From assembly GCA_943323935.2 (NCBI GenBank), contig CALPJR020000002.1, positions 1 to 22,664 on the forward strand: 22,664 nt of DNA, in the 5' to 3' direction. This DNA is from Bifidobacterium breve. GTDB lineage: Bacteria; Bacteroidota; Bacteroidia; Chitinophagales; Chitinophagaceae. Positions 1 to 8,036 of the stretch are shown here, one piece after another. Each line of letters begins with the position of its first letter. Position 1 is the stretch's first letter. Below the pieces are notes generated by a model. The model was not told the origin of the DNA and did no database searches. It saw nothing but the letters and a program-made list of their open reading frames with translations. Both the position numbers and the translations under genes were made by a program.

Positions 1-216
1 CCCTTTATAAATAGTGCCAGCATCTAAACAAATATATTGGTCACTGCCATTTGCTGCCACTAGGTATGCAGAAAGGTTTGACTCGTCTAATCCACCCTTC
101 ACGCCTAAAGGAATGACTTTAAAGCCATTGTTTAAATTTGAGGAATTGTTTGTTTGGCCTGCCACATGCAGCACAACCATCAACAAAATAGATACGATTG
201 GTATTATTTTTTTCAT
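1..216 (-). CDS. Class II 3',5'-cyclic nucleotide phosphodiesterase, 5' part only
   Basis: The minus strand encodes 72 residues from an ATG at 216 down to the window edge, so the gene is cut by the window and not broken. It begins with a Sec-type signal peptide (MKKIIPIVSILLMVVLHVAG). Next comes a stretch I recognise as the start of the class II cAMP/cGMP phosphodiesterase family (PDEase_II, CpdP type): FKVIPLGVKGGLDESNLSAY at residues 32-51 and CLDAGTIYKG at 63-72. Members are metallo-beta-lactamase-fold enzymes that hydrolyse cyclic nucleotides; bacterial ones are often periplasmic, which suits the signal peptide. The metal-binding histidines lie beyond the window. It is divergent from the SnoaL gene at 364, and the 147-base gap holds an inverted-repeat operator candidate that could also affect this gene. 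Family call fairly sure; activity inferred. Confidence 0.75.
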   Translation of the reverse strand, partial: MKKIIPIVSILLMVVLHVAGQTNNSSNLNNGFKVIPLGVKGGLDESNLSAYLVAANGSDQYICLDAGTIYKG

Positions 217-268
217 AGATGAATTAATTGATTCCGATCCTTGGTTTTGATAAAAATATCCATTTTTT

Positions 269-293
269 CGTTCCATTTCCGTAATTGGGAACA
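269..293 (+). promoter_or_regulatory. Operator candidate, copy A
   Basis: Inverted repeat CGTTCC-N13-GGAACA. It matches the two copies at 2091-2115 and 3070-3094 in 20 of 25 bases when all are read in the direction of the gene downstream. It overlaps the TTG (285-287) of the promoter proposed for the SnoaL gene at 364, a position suited to repression or activation. Binding protein unknown; the nearby AraC-type regulator is the natural candidate. Confidence 0.6.
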
Positions 294-315
294 TATTAAT
301 ACAACCATATTTTTG
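285..315 (+). promoter_or_regulatory. Bacteroidota-type promoter of the SnoaL gene
   Basis: TTG at 285-287, a 20-base spacer, then TATTTTTG at 308-315, an exact match to the TAnnTTTG -7 element of Bacteroidota. Transcription would start near 321, leaving a leader of about 43 bases before the ATG at 364. Confidence 0.55.
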
Positions 316-363
316 CATGACTACCCTTGCGACCTAATTTTAAGGCAATTAAAAATTATAATT

Positions 364-852
364 ATGAAAAAATTGATCTCAATGGCTTTTATGTTGACCT
401 TAGTATTATTTAGTTCTTTTGCAGTTCAAGCGCAAAAAATGGACCAAGCTTCAAAGAACATAAAGTTTTACGGTCAAGTTTGGGATGTGGTAGTCAATGA
501 AGGTAGAGTGAATGTATTAGATACTGCTTTTGCTGATAATGTGATTTTACACACGACACCTGCTGTAACTGGCAAGGCGAATGCAATCGCTTACTATGCA
601 AATTATGTAACAGGATTTAGTAACAGACAATTTACCGTAAGAGAATCTCTTGCACAAGGCAATAAAGTCGTAAAATACTGGAACTTTAAGGGCAAGCATA
701 CCGGTACTTTCTTTGGTATTCCTGCAACCAATAAGGATGTGGATGTGGTTGGCTGCACTATTGCGACTATCGTAAATGGTAAAATCACAGAAGAGCGTGA
801 TTTTATGGACATGTTAGAATTCTTACAACAATTAGGCATCATGCCTCGTTAA
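364..852 (+). CDS. Secreted SnoaL-like (NTF2-fold) protein
   Basis: 162 residues from the ATG at 364. An upstream in-frame start exists, but the signal peptide begins at this ATG (MKKLISMAFMLTLVLFSSFA, followed by VQAQ). The mature part resembles the SnoaL/ester cyclase branch of the NTF2-like fold: an N-terminal helix with FYGQVWDVVVNEG, FADNVILHTT, a turn with TGKANAIAYYANYV, and C-terminal strands with VVGCTIATIVNGKITEERDF. The motif KITEERDFMD near the end is typical of SnoaL-like proteins. The fold is a cone-shaped pocket for small hydrophobic ligands; the substrate here is unknown and no enzyme activity can be claimed. The stop codon overlaps the convergent AraC gene by four bases. An operator candidate and promoter lie upstream. 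It shares fold and location with the lipoprotein at 3169. Confidence 0.85.
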   Translation: MKKLISMAFMLTLVLFSSFAVQAQKMDQASKNIKFYGQVWDVVVNEGRVNVLDTAFADNVILHTTPAVTGKANAIAYYANYVTGFSNRQFTVRESLAQGNKVVKYWNFKGKHTGTFFGIPATNKDVDVVGCTIATIVNGKITEERDFMDMLEFLQQLGIMPR

Positions 853-2045
853 GCTTCTTTGGAGCTCATCGATTTTATAAAAGCGGAAGGGGTCACTCCC
901 TTTCGCTCTTTAAAAGCGTCAATGAATTTAGACCTGGACGCAAATCCCGCATTGGTTGCAATGGCTTCGATCGTTAGATTCTTTGATTCGCCCGCTTGGA
1001 TTAAGCTACATACATAATCGATTCTCAAATTTTTTCTCCATTCGCTAAATGAAATCACAAGCGTTTTATTAAAGTAATTTGATAAAAATCTTTCTGGTAT
1101 TTTCAAGTCAAAAGACATTTGAGAAAGTGAAAATTCTTTTTGAACAAAGGGCGAGTTCAATAAGTAGCTTTGAATAATCTGCTCTATATCCTGAATGGTA
1201 GCAGCTTCCTTTTGCTTCTTAGGCAAATTTAATTTAAGCTCCTCGATGATATTATTTTTTCCTTCTTCGATGGTATAAGACACATTACCATAAAGGATCT
1301 TAGGAAATAAGAATAAGAAAATGTTTTGTAAGAAAAATCCGCCGCCACAAATTTCAAAATAATATTTCTCGCTAAATAAAGTAGTGGATGGGATTCCAAG
1401 CACATTAAATTGTACACCGTATAATGTACTCATATGGCCTATGCTATTGATTGCAATAATTATTTGCATCGAACATAGTAAATAAAACCACCTGCTTAAA
1501 ATTGAATGGTTGGATGAAAGCCTGCTATTTTCTTTTAATAGTCTTTTACTATGCAAATAAAAATAGCCAATAGAAAAAACAGCATAAGATAAAAGATGAA
1601 TTGATCTTGAATAAAGGATAAATTCAAATGACACAAAATTAAAATCGAGTGTATAATTTTCAGTCACATTGACAATTTCATGAGCAATGTTTGCCTTTTG
1701 ATCAAAAGGGAGGGTGGTGAATGGCAGGCAATTGATGACAATAAAAGCGGCAGGCAGTAAATGCAACCAATCCCATTTCTCAAGCTTATTATTGTCTGAC
1801 AAGGTCGTCTTTACATAGAAAAACAATAGAGGGCCTAGTAAATAGGATAAGGGTAGCCAATGCACAAAGCTGATGCCTTCCCAAAAGAGGTCCTTTGAAA
1901 AATGAAGTCCATAATAGACCATCACCACTAGGTTACAACACAAGAAAAAAAGTGCTAAGAATATATTCGATCTATTTAAAGAACTTAAATAGTATAAAAG
2001 AATGAATGAAGTAAAAATCCCAAATAAAGGAAATAGTATAGCCAT
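849..2045 (-). CDS. Membrane-bound AraC family transcriptional regulator (7TM-type sensor)
   Basis: 398 residues from the ATG at 2045. A TTG eleven codons upstream (2078) is possible but less likely. Residues 1 to about 235 are strongly hydrophobic and read as some seven membrane helices (starting MAILFPLFGIFTSFILLYYL). After a linker rich in charged residues, the last ~100 residues form the AraC DNA-binding domain with two helix-turn-helix units: FSLSQMSFDLKIPERFLSNY and, near the end, TIEAIATNAGFASRSKFIDA followed by FKERKGVTPSAF, the typical second-helix signature. Such proteins couple a membrane sensor directly to transcription. A terminator at 2138-2170 separates it from the upstream lipoprotein gene, so it needs its own promoter; the operator candidate at 2091-2115 sits just upstream and suggests autoregulation. 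The signal sensed is unknown. Confidence 0.88.
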   Translation of the reverse strand: MAILFPLFGIFTSFILLYYLSSLNRSNIFLALFFLCCNLVVMVYYGLHFSKDLFWEGISFVHWLPLSYLLGPLLFFYVKTTLSDNNKLEKWDWLHLLPAAFIVINCLPFTTLPFDQKANIAHEIVNVTENYTLDFNFVSFEFILYSRSIHLLSYAVFSIGYFYLHSKRLLKENSRLSSNHSILSRWFYLLCSMQIIIAINSIGHMSTLYGVQFNVLGIPSTTLFSEKYYFEICGGGFFLQNIFLFLFPKILYGNVSYTIEEGKNNIIEELKLNLPKKQKEAATIQDIEQIIQSYLLNSPFVQKEFSLSQMSFDLKIPERFLSNYFNKTLVISFSEWRKNLRIDYVCSLIQAGESKNLTIEAIATNAGFASRSKFIDAFKERKGVTPSAFIKSMSSKEA

Positions 2046-2090
2046 AAATGGATGATTACTAGTTGAGTATGATGTCAAGATAAGTAAAAA

Positions 2091-2115
2091 TGTTCCAAAT
2101 TACTAAAAAGGAACA
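2091..2115 (-). promoter_or_regulatory. Operator candidate, copy B, upstream of the AraC gene
   Basis: Perfect inverted repeat TGTTCC-N13-GGAACA with half-site centres 19 bases apart, about two helical turns. It is part of a 31-base stretch (2085-2115) repeated at 3064-3094 with a single mismatch. It lies 45 bases upstream of the AraC start codon. I did not find a clean TAnnTTTG element downstream; a TATCTTG lies between site and gene. Confidence 0.65.
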
Positions 2116-2137
2116 GCATCCTATCCCATTTAGGCCA

Positions 2138-2170
2138 AAAAAGGCCCAGGCAATTTGCCCAGGCCTTTTT
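2138..2170 (-). terminator. Rho-independent terminator of the lipoprotein gene
   Basis: AAAAAGGCC pairs with GGCCTTTTT; inside it a CA/CA mismatch and a GGC/GCC stem close an AATTT loop. It is flanked by A and T runs on both sides, so it may work in both directions. It lies 27 bases past the stop of the gene ending at 2197. Confidence 0.85.
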
Positions 2171-2196
2171 ATAGAACCAAACTTAAAACTTATAAT

Positions 2197-2988
2197 TTAC
2201 TTGCTTACACGCTTGTAAGTCTTAATACTAGTTACTTTATTTACCGTATCAGAAATGGTTTGAGTGAACTCGTCTGGACCGTTGAAAGTCACAGGGATAT
2301 TGAATTTACCTACCCAAGTTCTATTGCTAGAAAAAGTTAAATCTTCGATTAATAAACCGTTGCTTAAAGTAAAGCTACCCTTACCAATGTGGTTAGCCAT
2401 AACATTAGTAGTCGTATCAGTTACTGCTCTTGCAGCCCACATGAAATGACCAGCTTGGTATACTTTATATTCATTATATGTATTAACAACTGAATCTTGA
2501 CCAGTCACATTGATACTTTTTGTTTGATGCCATAAGCCATCTAAATCAGATGTGCCAGTACCTTCTAACTTAGTATAATCTTCAGAACCACTCCATTTAG
2601 CGCCACGAACCATGATTTCAGAAATCTTCTGGTTGTAACCTTTCTCGTTCTTTGTGATGGCTAATTTAGCAGTACTTGCTGTATCTAATGATCCTGTATT
2701 GAATATGTTTACTTCTTCTATATTGTTCGCGTCTGTCTGAGTGTAAGATCCAACACCAAATGAAATCGCACTATCCTTGCCTTCTGCAATATAAAAATAG
2801 GAGTCAGCCGTGTAAATTTTAAATTGGGTATTGCCATCGGTCGCTAAAGCTTCATTGTCTTTTGTACCATCATTCCAAACCACCCTGTCTAAAGAATACA
2901 CACCAGCCTGAGATGTTGGGGCTTCTGGTTGAGCGCAACTAGCTAAAATAGCAGCCATTGCAAATCCTACAATCGTTGTTTTTTTCAT
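2197..2988 (-). CDS. Lipoprotein with two lipocalin-like repeats, function unknown
   Basis: 263 residues starting MKKTTIVGFAMAAILASC; LASC is a good lipobox, making Cys18 the lipidated residue. The mature part seems to hold two copies of one domain. Repeat 1 (about 29-142) has GVYSLDRVVWNDG, FKIYTADSYFYIAEG (57-71), GVGSYT and YNQKIS; repeat 2 (about 151-262) has GLWHQTKSI, YKVYQAGHFMWAARAV (174-189), GKGSFT and FTQTIS in the same order. This pattern of short strands recalls lipocalin-like or DUF4488-like secreted proteins, but I cannot name the family firmly. The gene has its own terminator and an operator candidate 82 bases upstream, in the region shared with the divergent SnoaL-like lipoprotein. 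A short hairpin (ACTTCA-TTG-TGAAGT, 3036-3050) lies in its leader. Confidence 0.8.
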   Translation of the reverse strand: MKKTTIVGFAMAAILASCAQPEAPTSQAGVYSLDRVVWNDGTKDNEALATDGNTQFKIYTADSYFYIAEGKDSAISFGVGSYTQTDANNIEEVNIFNTGSLDTASTAKLAITKNEKGYNQKISEIMVRGAKWSGSEDYTKLEGTGTSDLDGLWHQTKSINVTGQDSVVNTYNEYKVYQAGHFMWAARAVTDTTTNVMANHIGKGSFTLSNGLLIEDLTFSSNRTWVGKFNIPVTFNGPDEFTQTISDTVNKVTSIKTYKRVSK

Positions 2989-3069
2989 TTTAATGTTTTT
3001 TGGTTTAAGCGTTTAGGTCATGAATTTAGGAACTTACTTCATTGTGAAGTGGAAATGAATTGTTAAAAA

Positions 3070-3094
3070 TGTTCCAAATTATTAAAAAGGAACA
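3070..3094 (-). promoter_or_regulatory. Operator candidate, copy C, between divergent lipoprotein genes
   Basis: Perfect inverted repeat TGTTCC-N13-GGAACA, nearly identical to the copy at 2091-2115 (31 bases with one mismatch). It lies 81 bases from the lipoprotein start at 2988 and 74 bases from the SnoaL-like lipoprotein start at 3169, so it could control either or both. The non-symmetric spacer has the same orientation toward the minus-strand gene as the copy upstream of the AraC gene. Confidence 0.65.
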
Positions 3095-3168
3095 AATGTT
3101 AGACATAATCTGATGCCATCTCCTTCACTTAACATTACATTGATGCTTCAATCAAAAATTAAATTCCT

Positions 3169-3687
3169 ATGAAAAAATTCATTTTAGCATGTCTTGTGGT
3201 AAGCACCATCATTGCATGTTCTCCAAAAACAGAAACAGCAAGTACATTTGCGGCTCCTGCAGATTTAAATAGTTATAATCTTGACAGTTCAGCGAATATT
3301 GATTTGGTAAAAAAGATGGCAGTAGCTTTTGAATCCATGGATTCGGCAACTTACAGATCATTGTATGCAGATTCAGCTATATTCCATGACAATATGATTG
3401 ATATGACTTTGGTTCAGAATCTAGGTTTATTTAATTTATTCAAATCAAACGGAATCACTGTTAAAGTGGAGAAAGTAGACCCAATTTGGGAAATAGTGAA
3501 TAAAGTAGCTTCACCAAATGGCGTTACCAATTATGTGATGTCATTTCATCATACGACTTATATCAAAGGAGATAAGCAAGTAAAATTAATTGTAAATGTG
3601 GTGAATGGAATGAAAGATGGTAAAATTGTGGAAGAGTGGGATATATATGACACAAAACCATTGTTGGATTTAATGAATCAAAAATAG
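3169..3687 (+). CDS. SnoaL-like (NTF2-fold) lipoprotein
   Basis: 172 residues starting MKKFILACLVVSTIIAC; IIAC is a lipobox with Cys17 as lipidation site, so it is probably attached to a membrane facing the periplasm or the surface. After a ~25-residue linker the domain has an NTF2/SnoaL layout: VKKMAVAFESMDSATYRSLY, ADSAIFHDN, an amphipathic middle with LFNLFKSNG, then strands with VMSFHHTTYIKGDKQVKLIVNVVNGMKDGKIVEEWDIYD read across residues about 125-163. The end (KIVEEWDIYD) parallels KITEERDFMD of the SnoaL protein at 364, so the two may be distant paralogues. It has a strong terminator downstream and an operator candidate upstream. Ligand or substrate unknown. Confidence 0.78.
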   Translation: MKKFILACLVVSTIIACSPKTETASTFAAPADLNSYNLDSSANIDLVKKMAVAFESMDSATYRSLYADSAIFHDNMIDMTLVQNLGLFNLFKSNGITVKVEKVDPIWEIVNKVASPNGVTNYVMSFHHTTYIKGDKQVKLIVNVVNGMKDGKIVEEWDIYDTKPLLDLMNQK

Positions 3688-3726
3688 TGCATCGTTAGTA
3701 GCATTGCTTACGAATGCATTTTGAAT

Positions 3727-3753
3727 AAAAAGCCCGTCATTGACGGGCTTTTT
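3727..3753 (+). terminator. Rho-independent terminator
   Basis: Stem GCCCGTC (3732-3738), loop ATT, GACGGGC (3742-3748), preceded by five A and followed by five T. It ends the SnoaL-like lipoprotein gene 40 bases upstream. From here to 3947 the sequence is AT-rich with no gene; it must hold the promoter of the large cargo gene, but no clean TAnnTTTG match was found. Confidence 0.9.
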
Positions 3754-3947
3754 ATGCTATAGCTTGGCATTTTTTATATATATAATTTAATTTTTATCTA
3801 ATTGATTCATTTGGCTTATAAATAGATTATCCTTTGGCAATTAAACTCGTATTCTATTTTATTGTCTAATATCTCATCAAAAAGTATCATTTTGGCGCAT
3901 AAATTGATTATTTTCAAAAGCGCTTTTTGTGCTATGCCTCTATCAAT

Positions 3948-6900
3948 ATGTCAATTATTCGTTGTTTAATATTTACCCTTTTTGTTTGTGTATTTAGCGC
4001 AGGTATTGCTAGTGCGCAAGATTTTTCGAATAAGGGTAAAGAATTTTGGGTTGTTTTCCCGCCTCATCAACCATCAGGTACAAATAATGCTCCTAATTTA
4101 GCTGAATTATCTTTATACATTAGTTCGGATAAAAATACAAGTGGGCATATCGTGATTAATGGAGATTCAACCCCATTTAATATCATCGCCTTTACACCTC
4201 AGGAATTTATTTTACCAAGAGCAACAACGTATGTAAGTGGCGCTGAGTCTGCTACAGACGATCCGCTAAAAATTAAAAATGTTGTTTTAAATAAAGGCAT
4301 TAAAGTCATTGTGACCGAAGGTAAGCCTGGGGTTGTGGTGTACGCGCATATGTATGCTAGTGCGCGTTCTGCAGCTTCAATTATTCTACCAACATCTGTA
4401 CTAGAAAAAAAGTATCAAGTTATTTCATACACACAAACCCAGCCAACTGCACAACCAGTAGCTAATGAGTCTAATAGGTCTCAATTTAGTGTAGTCGCGG
4501 TAGAGGATAATACTGTGATTCGAATTCAATTAAGAAAAAGTGGACAAATTTCTGGTTTACCTTACGATGTGGAGCTGCCTAAGGCAGGAACTATTTATTC
4601 CTTCCAGGATCCACTTGACTTAACGGGTACATCGATTGAATCCGTTTCGGTAGACGGAAGAGTATGTAAAAAAATTGCTATTTTTAGTGGAAGTAGTAGT
4701 CTTTCTATTGGCGCACCAAATTCGCTTGATCCATTGTACCAGCAGTGTTATCCTGTTAACTCTTGGGGCTTAAATTATTTTATCACACCTTATCGTGGAA
4801 AAAATAGATTCATCATAAGGGTGTTGGCTAAAGAGGATGGTACTAACGTAGTTATCAATGGACAAGCTGTCCCGTTAACTGCCAATCAATTTAAAGAAGT
4901 AAGTTATACCAATCAAGCTGCGTTTGCCATCAATTCTAATAAACCTATTGCGGTTGCACAATATACGCTCACAGATGCTGCCGATGATGGTGTGGGTGAT
5001 CCTGACATGGTGATTTTAAATCCGGTAGAACAAAATATCAATGATGTCACTGTTTTTTTAACACCAAAATTTAACATCACTGACCAAAATATCAATGTGG
5101 TAATAAGAAATGAGGGTATTCCGAGTTTTAAAATAAATGGACAGAAACCAACCAGTACGTTTGTAAAAATAGCCAATACCAACTACTCCTATTTACAAGA
5201 AAAATTTACTATTGGCAATACGCCATTTTTAAGTATCAGATTGACTTCTGATAGTGGATTCAATGCGTTTTGTTATGGCTTTGGAAGTGTTGAATCCTAT
5301 AGCTATAGTGCAGGAACCAATGTGAAAGATTTATTTCAAAAATTACTCATCACTAATAAGTTTACATCCGTGGATGCCAATGCAGTCACTTGTAAAGGCG
5401 CTCCCTTTATTGCATCCATCACCCTGCCATATATACCCAATCTGCTAAAATGGAAAATACCCTCCTTCCCACAGATAGTCGATGATGCTCCCAAAGCGAC
5501 TGATACAACAATTGTAAGTGGTAAGGAGATCTACACCTTTAAGTTAAATACAGAATTGATTTATCAAGATGCAGGTACTTACACAATCGAGGTAATAGTT
5601 AATAATCCATTAGGTACTGAAGGATGTAGTGGTGAGCAAGAAATTAGTTTTGATTTAGAAGTGCTAGAACCACCCAAAGCACTCAATAAAATCATTACAA
5701 GTAATTGTGTTTCTGATTCTGTAAGTTTTGCAGATGCTAGTATTTTGAATGCGAATGATAAAAAGATAACCAATTACAAATGGGATATTGGTAATAATAT
5801 TTTTAAAGATACAACTGCTAGTTTTAAATTTAAATATGATACAGCTGGTAAGTATAATGTACGATATTTTTTAATTACAGAAATTGGTTGCATCAGTGAC
5901 ACTGTAATTGAAACGATTCTTTTAGATGATTTGCCAATAGTTAAATTTAATTTTTCTGATATTACATGTCAAAATAAAGAAATTTCATTTACAGATGCTT
6001 CTACCGCTAAAGGCATTACTATTATTGATAAATGGGTTTGGGATTTTGGCGATAACACTGCTATTGATACCCTTCTTTCAAATGCGGTTGTTAAGCATAG
6101 CTATGTGGATGCAAAAAAGTTTACAGTTAAACTATCAACCATCACCAAAAATGGTTGCCTAAATGCACTTGAGAAAGAAATTACCAGTCATCCTAATCCT
6201 GTTGTTGGTTTTATTATGCCAGAAATTTGTTTAGATGATCCCTATGCACAGTTTATTGATTCCACTAAAATTGCCGATAATTCTACTGGCTTTAGTTATA
6301 AATGGGATTTTGGCGATAATGATAATACATTATATCCCAATACGGATATTATTGCTAATCCAAAGCATCGTTATTTAACTCCAGGTAATTACAATGTATC
6401 ACTTGAGGTACAAAGTATAGCAGGATGTACAAGCTCAAATACTAGCGTATTCACAGTAAATGGAACTGTTCCTAGATCCACATTTTTAGTTCAAAATGAT
6501 ACTGCTTTATGTAGTAATAAAGAAGTCATTATTGTCAACAATTCTGATGCGGATATTGGAGATGTAGGCAAACTAATTATTTATTGGGATTATGACAGAG
6601 ACATTTTAGACACAACAGTAGATGAAAATCCTACAAAAGGGAAAAGCTATAAACATAGTTATACAAAATATAGTTTTCCAGATAAAACAAATTTTAGTAT
6701 AAAATTAGTGGCATACACTGGGAGTACTTGTTTAGATGATACGGTTCAAAAAATTTCAATTGTACCTCCACCAAGCAATGTGGGCATGTTGCTCACAAAA
6801 AATTATGTATGTAAACAAGACACGCTCCATTTTAATACAGAAATCACTGGCGGACTAAAACCATTTAATGAAGTCTGGTCCGTTGATAAAACCACTGCAG

Positions 6901-8036
6901 CAAATTTTTCAGCAAATATCTTAAACGGTCTGTTACCAGATAATATCAACATCTCTTTAAAACTAGTAGATCCTAAAAAATGCGAATATCTCTATAATAA
7001 TATTCAAAATATGAATGTTCGTGATATTCCAATTGCGATTTTGAAAGCAAAGGATACGGTAATTTGTAATGGTGATCCAATTACTTTATTAGGTACTGGA
7101 GGAAACACCTTTACATGGCTATTGAATGGCATCACCAAATATCCAACCAATACCATAGATACATTTTCAACTGCACAAAATGGCAACTATACACTTATTG
7201 TGAATGATGGTTTTTGTAATTCAGTAAAGTCCGAAAGTATATTGATTAAGGAATTAAATATACCAAGGTATACTTTAAGTTATAATCCTTATAGTTGTAT
7301 AAAGGGCAATCTAGCTATTAATACCAATGCAAAAGATCAACAAAATGTCTATTTAACTTGGGACTTTGGAGACGGTAAAACATTTAACCAAGCACAACCT
7401 GTTTCCCATAGTTATGATAAAATTGGTAGCTACCAAATAAAATTATCAGTAAAGAATGATTATTGTCCAAAATATGAATATCAATTAAACGGTGATTCAG
7501 TCAAAGTTGTAGCACCATTACCACCATCTAAATTCACACTTTTTATTCTTGCAGACCAGGATACTTTATTATCTCCTAAAAAAATAGATTCTGGTTATAC
7601 TCGTTATAACTGGATACCTTCATTTAATCTCTCAAATGCATTTATTCCAAATCCAATGTTCAGAGCGAATAGATCAATTGAATATACTTTAAAAAGAGTA
7701 GATCCAGTAACTGAATGTTTTATCAATGATATATATTATATAGATGTTTCAACTGCTATTGTAGTTTCTATTCCTAAAGCATTTACGCCAAATAGAGACA
7801 ATCTCAACGATCTCTTAAAAATTGAATATGGTGCAGGACTCAAAACTTTTAACTTTTTTAGAATATTTAATCGATTTGGTAAAATTGTATTCCAAACAAA
7901 TAGAATAACCGATAGTTGGGATGGGAAATTCAATGGCCTAGATCAGGAAATGGATGCCTATACTTATTTAATTGATTATGTTACTTATAAAAACGAACAC
8001 ATTACAAAAACAGGATCTTTTCTTTTATTAAGGTAA
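3948..8036 (+). CDS. Type IX secretion cargo: IgGFc-binding-like and PKD domains with gliding-motility C-terminal (type B sorting) domain
   Basis: 1362 residues from the ATG at 3948; a TTG at 3927 is in frame, but the signal peptide (MSIIRCLIFTLFVCVFSAGI, cleaved after ASAQ) starts at the ATG. Residues ~25-450 look like an IgGFc-binding-type N-terminal domain (FSNKGKEFWVVFPP, IILPTSVLEKKYQVISYT, FSVVAVEDNTVIRI). The middle has PKD-like units marked by WDIG (612), WDFGDN (698), WDFGDND (786), WDYD (880) and WDFGDGK (1138). The last ~90 residues are a CHU_C/gliding-motility C-terminal domain: AFTPNRDNLND (from 1278), FRIFNRFGKIVFQT, WDGKFNG, YTYLIDYVTY. That domain marks export by the type IX system and placement at the cell surface or outside. 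The stop is followed at once by the start of the PorP/SprF gene. A role in adhesion is inferred from the domains only. Confidence 0.9.
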   Translation: MSIIRCLIFTLFVCVFSAGIASAQDFSNKGKEFWVVFPPHQPSGTNNAPNLAELSLYISSDKNTSGHIVINGDSTPFNIIAFTPQEFILPRATTYVSGAESATDDPLKIKNVVLNKGIKVIVTEGKPGVVVYAHMYASARSAASIILPTSVLEKKYQVISYTQTQPTAQPVANESNRSQFSVVAVEDNTVIRIQLRKSGQISGLPYDVELPKAGTIYSFQDPLDLTGTSIESVSVDGRVCKKIAIFSGSSSLSIGAPNSLDPLYQQCYPVNSWGLNYFITPYRGKNRFIIRVLAKEDGTNVVINGQAVPLTANQFKEVSYTNQAAFAINSNKPIAVAQYTLTDAADDGVGDPDMVILNPVEQNINDVTVFLTPKFNITDQNINVVIRNEGIPSFKINGQKPTSTFVKIANTNYSYLQEKFTIGNTPFLSIRLTSDSGFNAFCYGFGSVESYSYSAGTNVKDLFQKLLITNKFTSVDANAVTCKGAPFIASITLPYIPNLLKWKIPSFPQIVDDAPKATDTTIVSGKEIYTFKLNTELIYQDAGTYTIEVIVNNPLGTEGCSGEQEISFDLEVLEPPKALNKIITSNCVSDSVSFADASILNANDKKITNYKWDIGNNIFKDTTASFKFKYDTAGKYNVRYFLITEIGCISDTVIETILLDDLPIVKFNFSDITCQNKEISFTDASTAKGITIIDKWVWDFGDNTAIDTLLSNAVVKHSYVDAKKFTVKLSTITKNGCLNALEKEITSHPNPVVGFIMPEICLDDPYAQFIDSTKIADNSTGFSYKWDFGDNDNTLYPNTDIIANPKHRYLTPGNYNVSLEVQSIAGCTSSNTSVFTVNGTVPRSTFLVQNDTALCSNKEVIIVNNSDADIGDVGKLIIYWDYDRDILDTTVDENPTKGKSYKHSYTKYSFPDKTNFSIKLVAYTGSTCLDDTVQKISIVPPPSNVGMLLTKNYVCKQDTLHFNTEITGGLKPFNEVWSVDKTTAANFSANILNGLLPDNINISLKLVDPKKCEYLYNNIQNMNVRDIPIAILKAKDTVICNGDPITLLGTGGNTFTWLLNGITKYPTNTIDTFSTAQNGNYTLIVNDGFCNSVKSESILIKELNIPRYTLSYNPYSCIKGNLAINTNAKDQQNVYLTWDFGDGKTFNQAQPVSHSYDKIGSYQIKLSVKNDYCPKYEYQLNGDSVKVVAPLPPSKFTLFILADQDTLLSPKKIDSGYTRYNWIPSFNLSNAFIPNPMFRANRSIEYTLKRVDPVTECFINDIYYIDVSTAIVVSIPKAFTPNRDNLNDLLKIEYGAGLKTFNFFRIFNRFGKIVFQTNRITDSWDGKFNGLDQEMDAYTYLIDYVTYKNEHITKTGSFLLLR

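Noticed and set aside
14..250. Plus-strand open frame of 78 codons at the left edge
   Set aside because: It lies opposite the phosphodiesterase 5' part, whose signal peptide and family motif are convincing; the plus frame resembles no protein.
2046..2078. TTG start extending the AraC protein by 11 residues
   Set aside because: The ATG at 2045 starts directly with the first membrane helix; the extension is polar and lies close to the operator candidate.
3036..3050. Small hairpin ACTTCA-TTG-TGAAGT as a riboswitch or attenuator
   Set aside because: Only a six-base stem with no alternative structure or T run; kept as a leader detail only.
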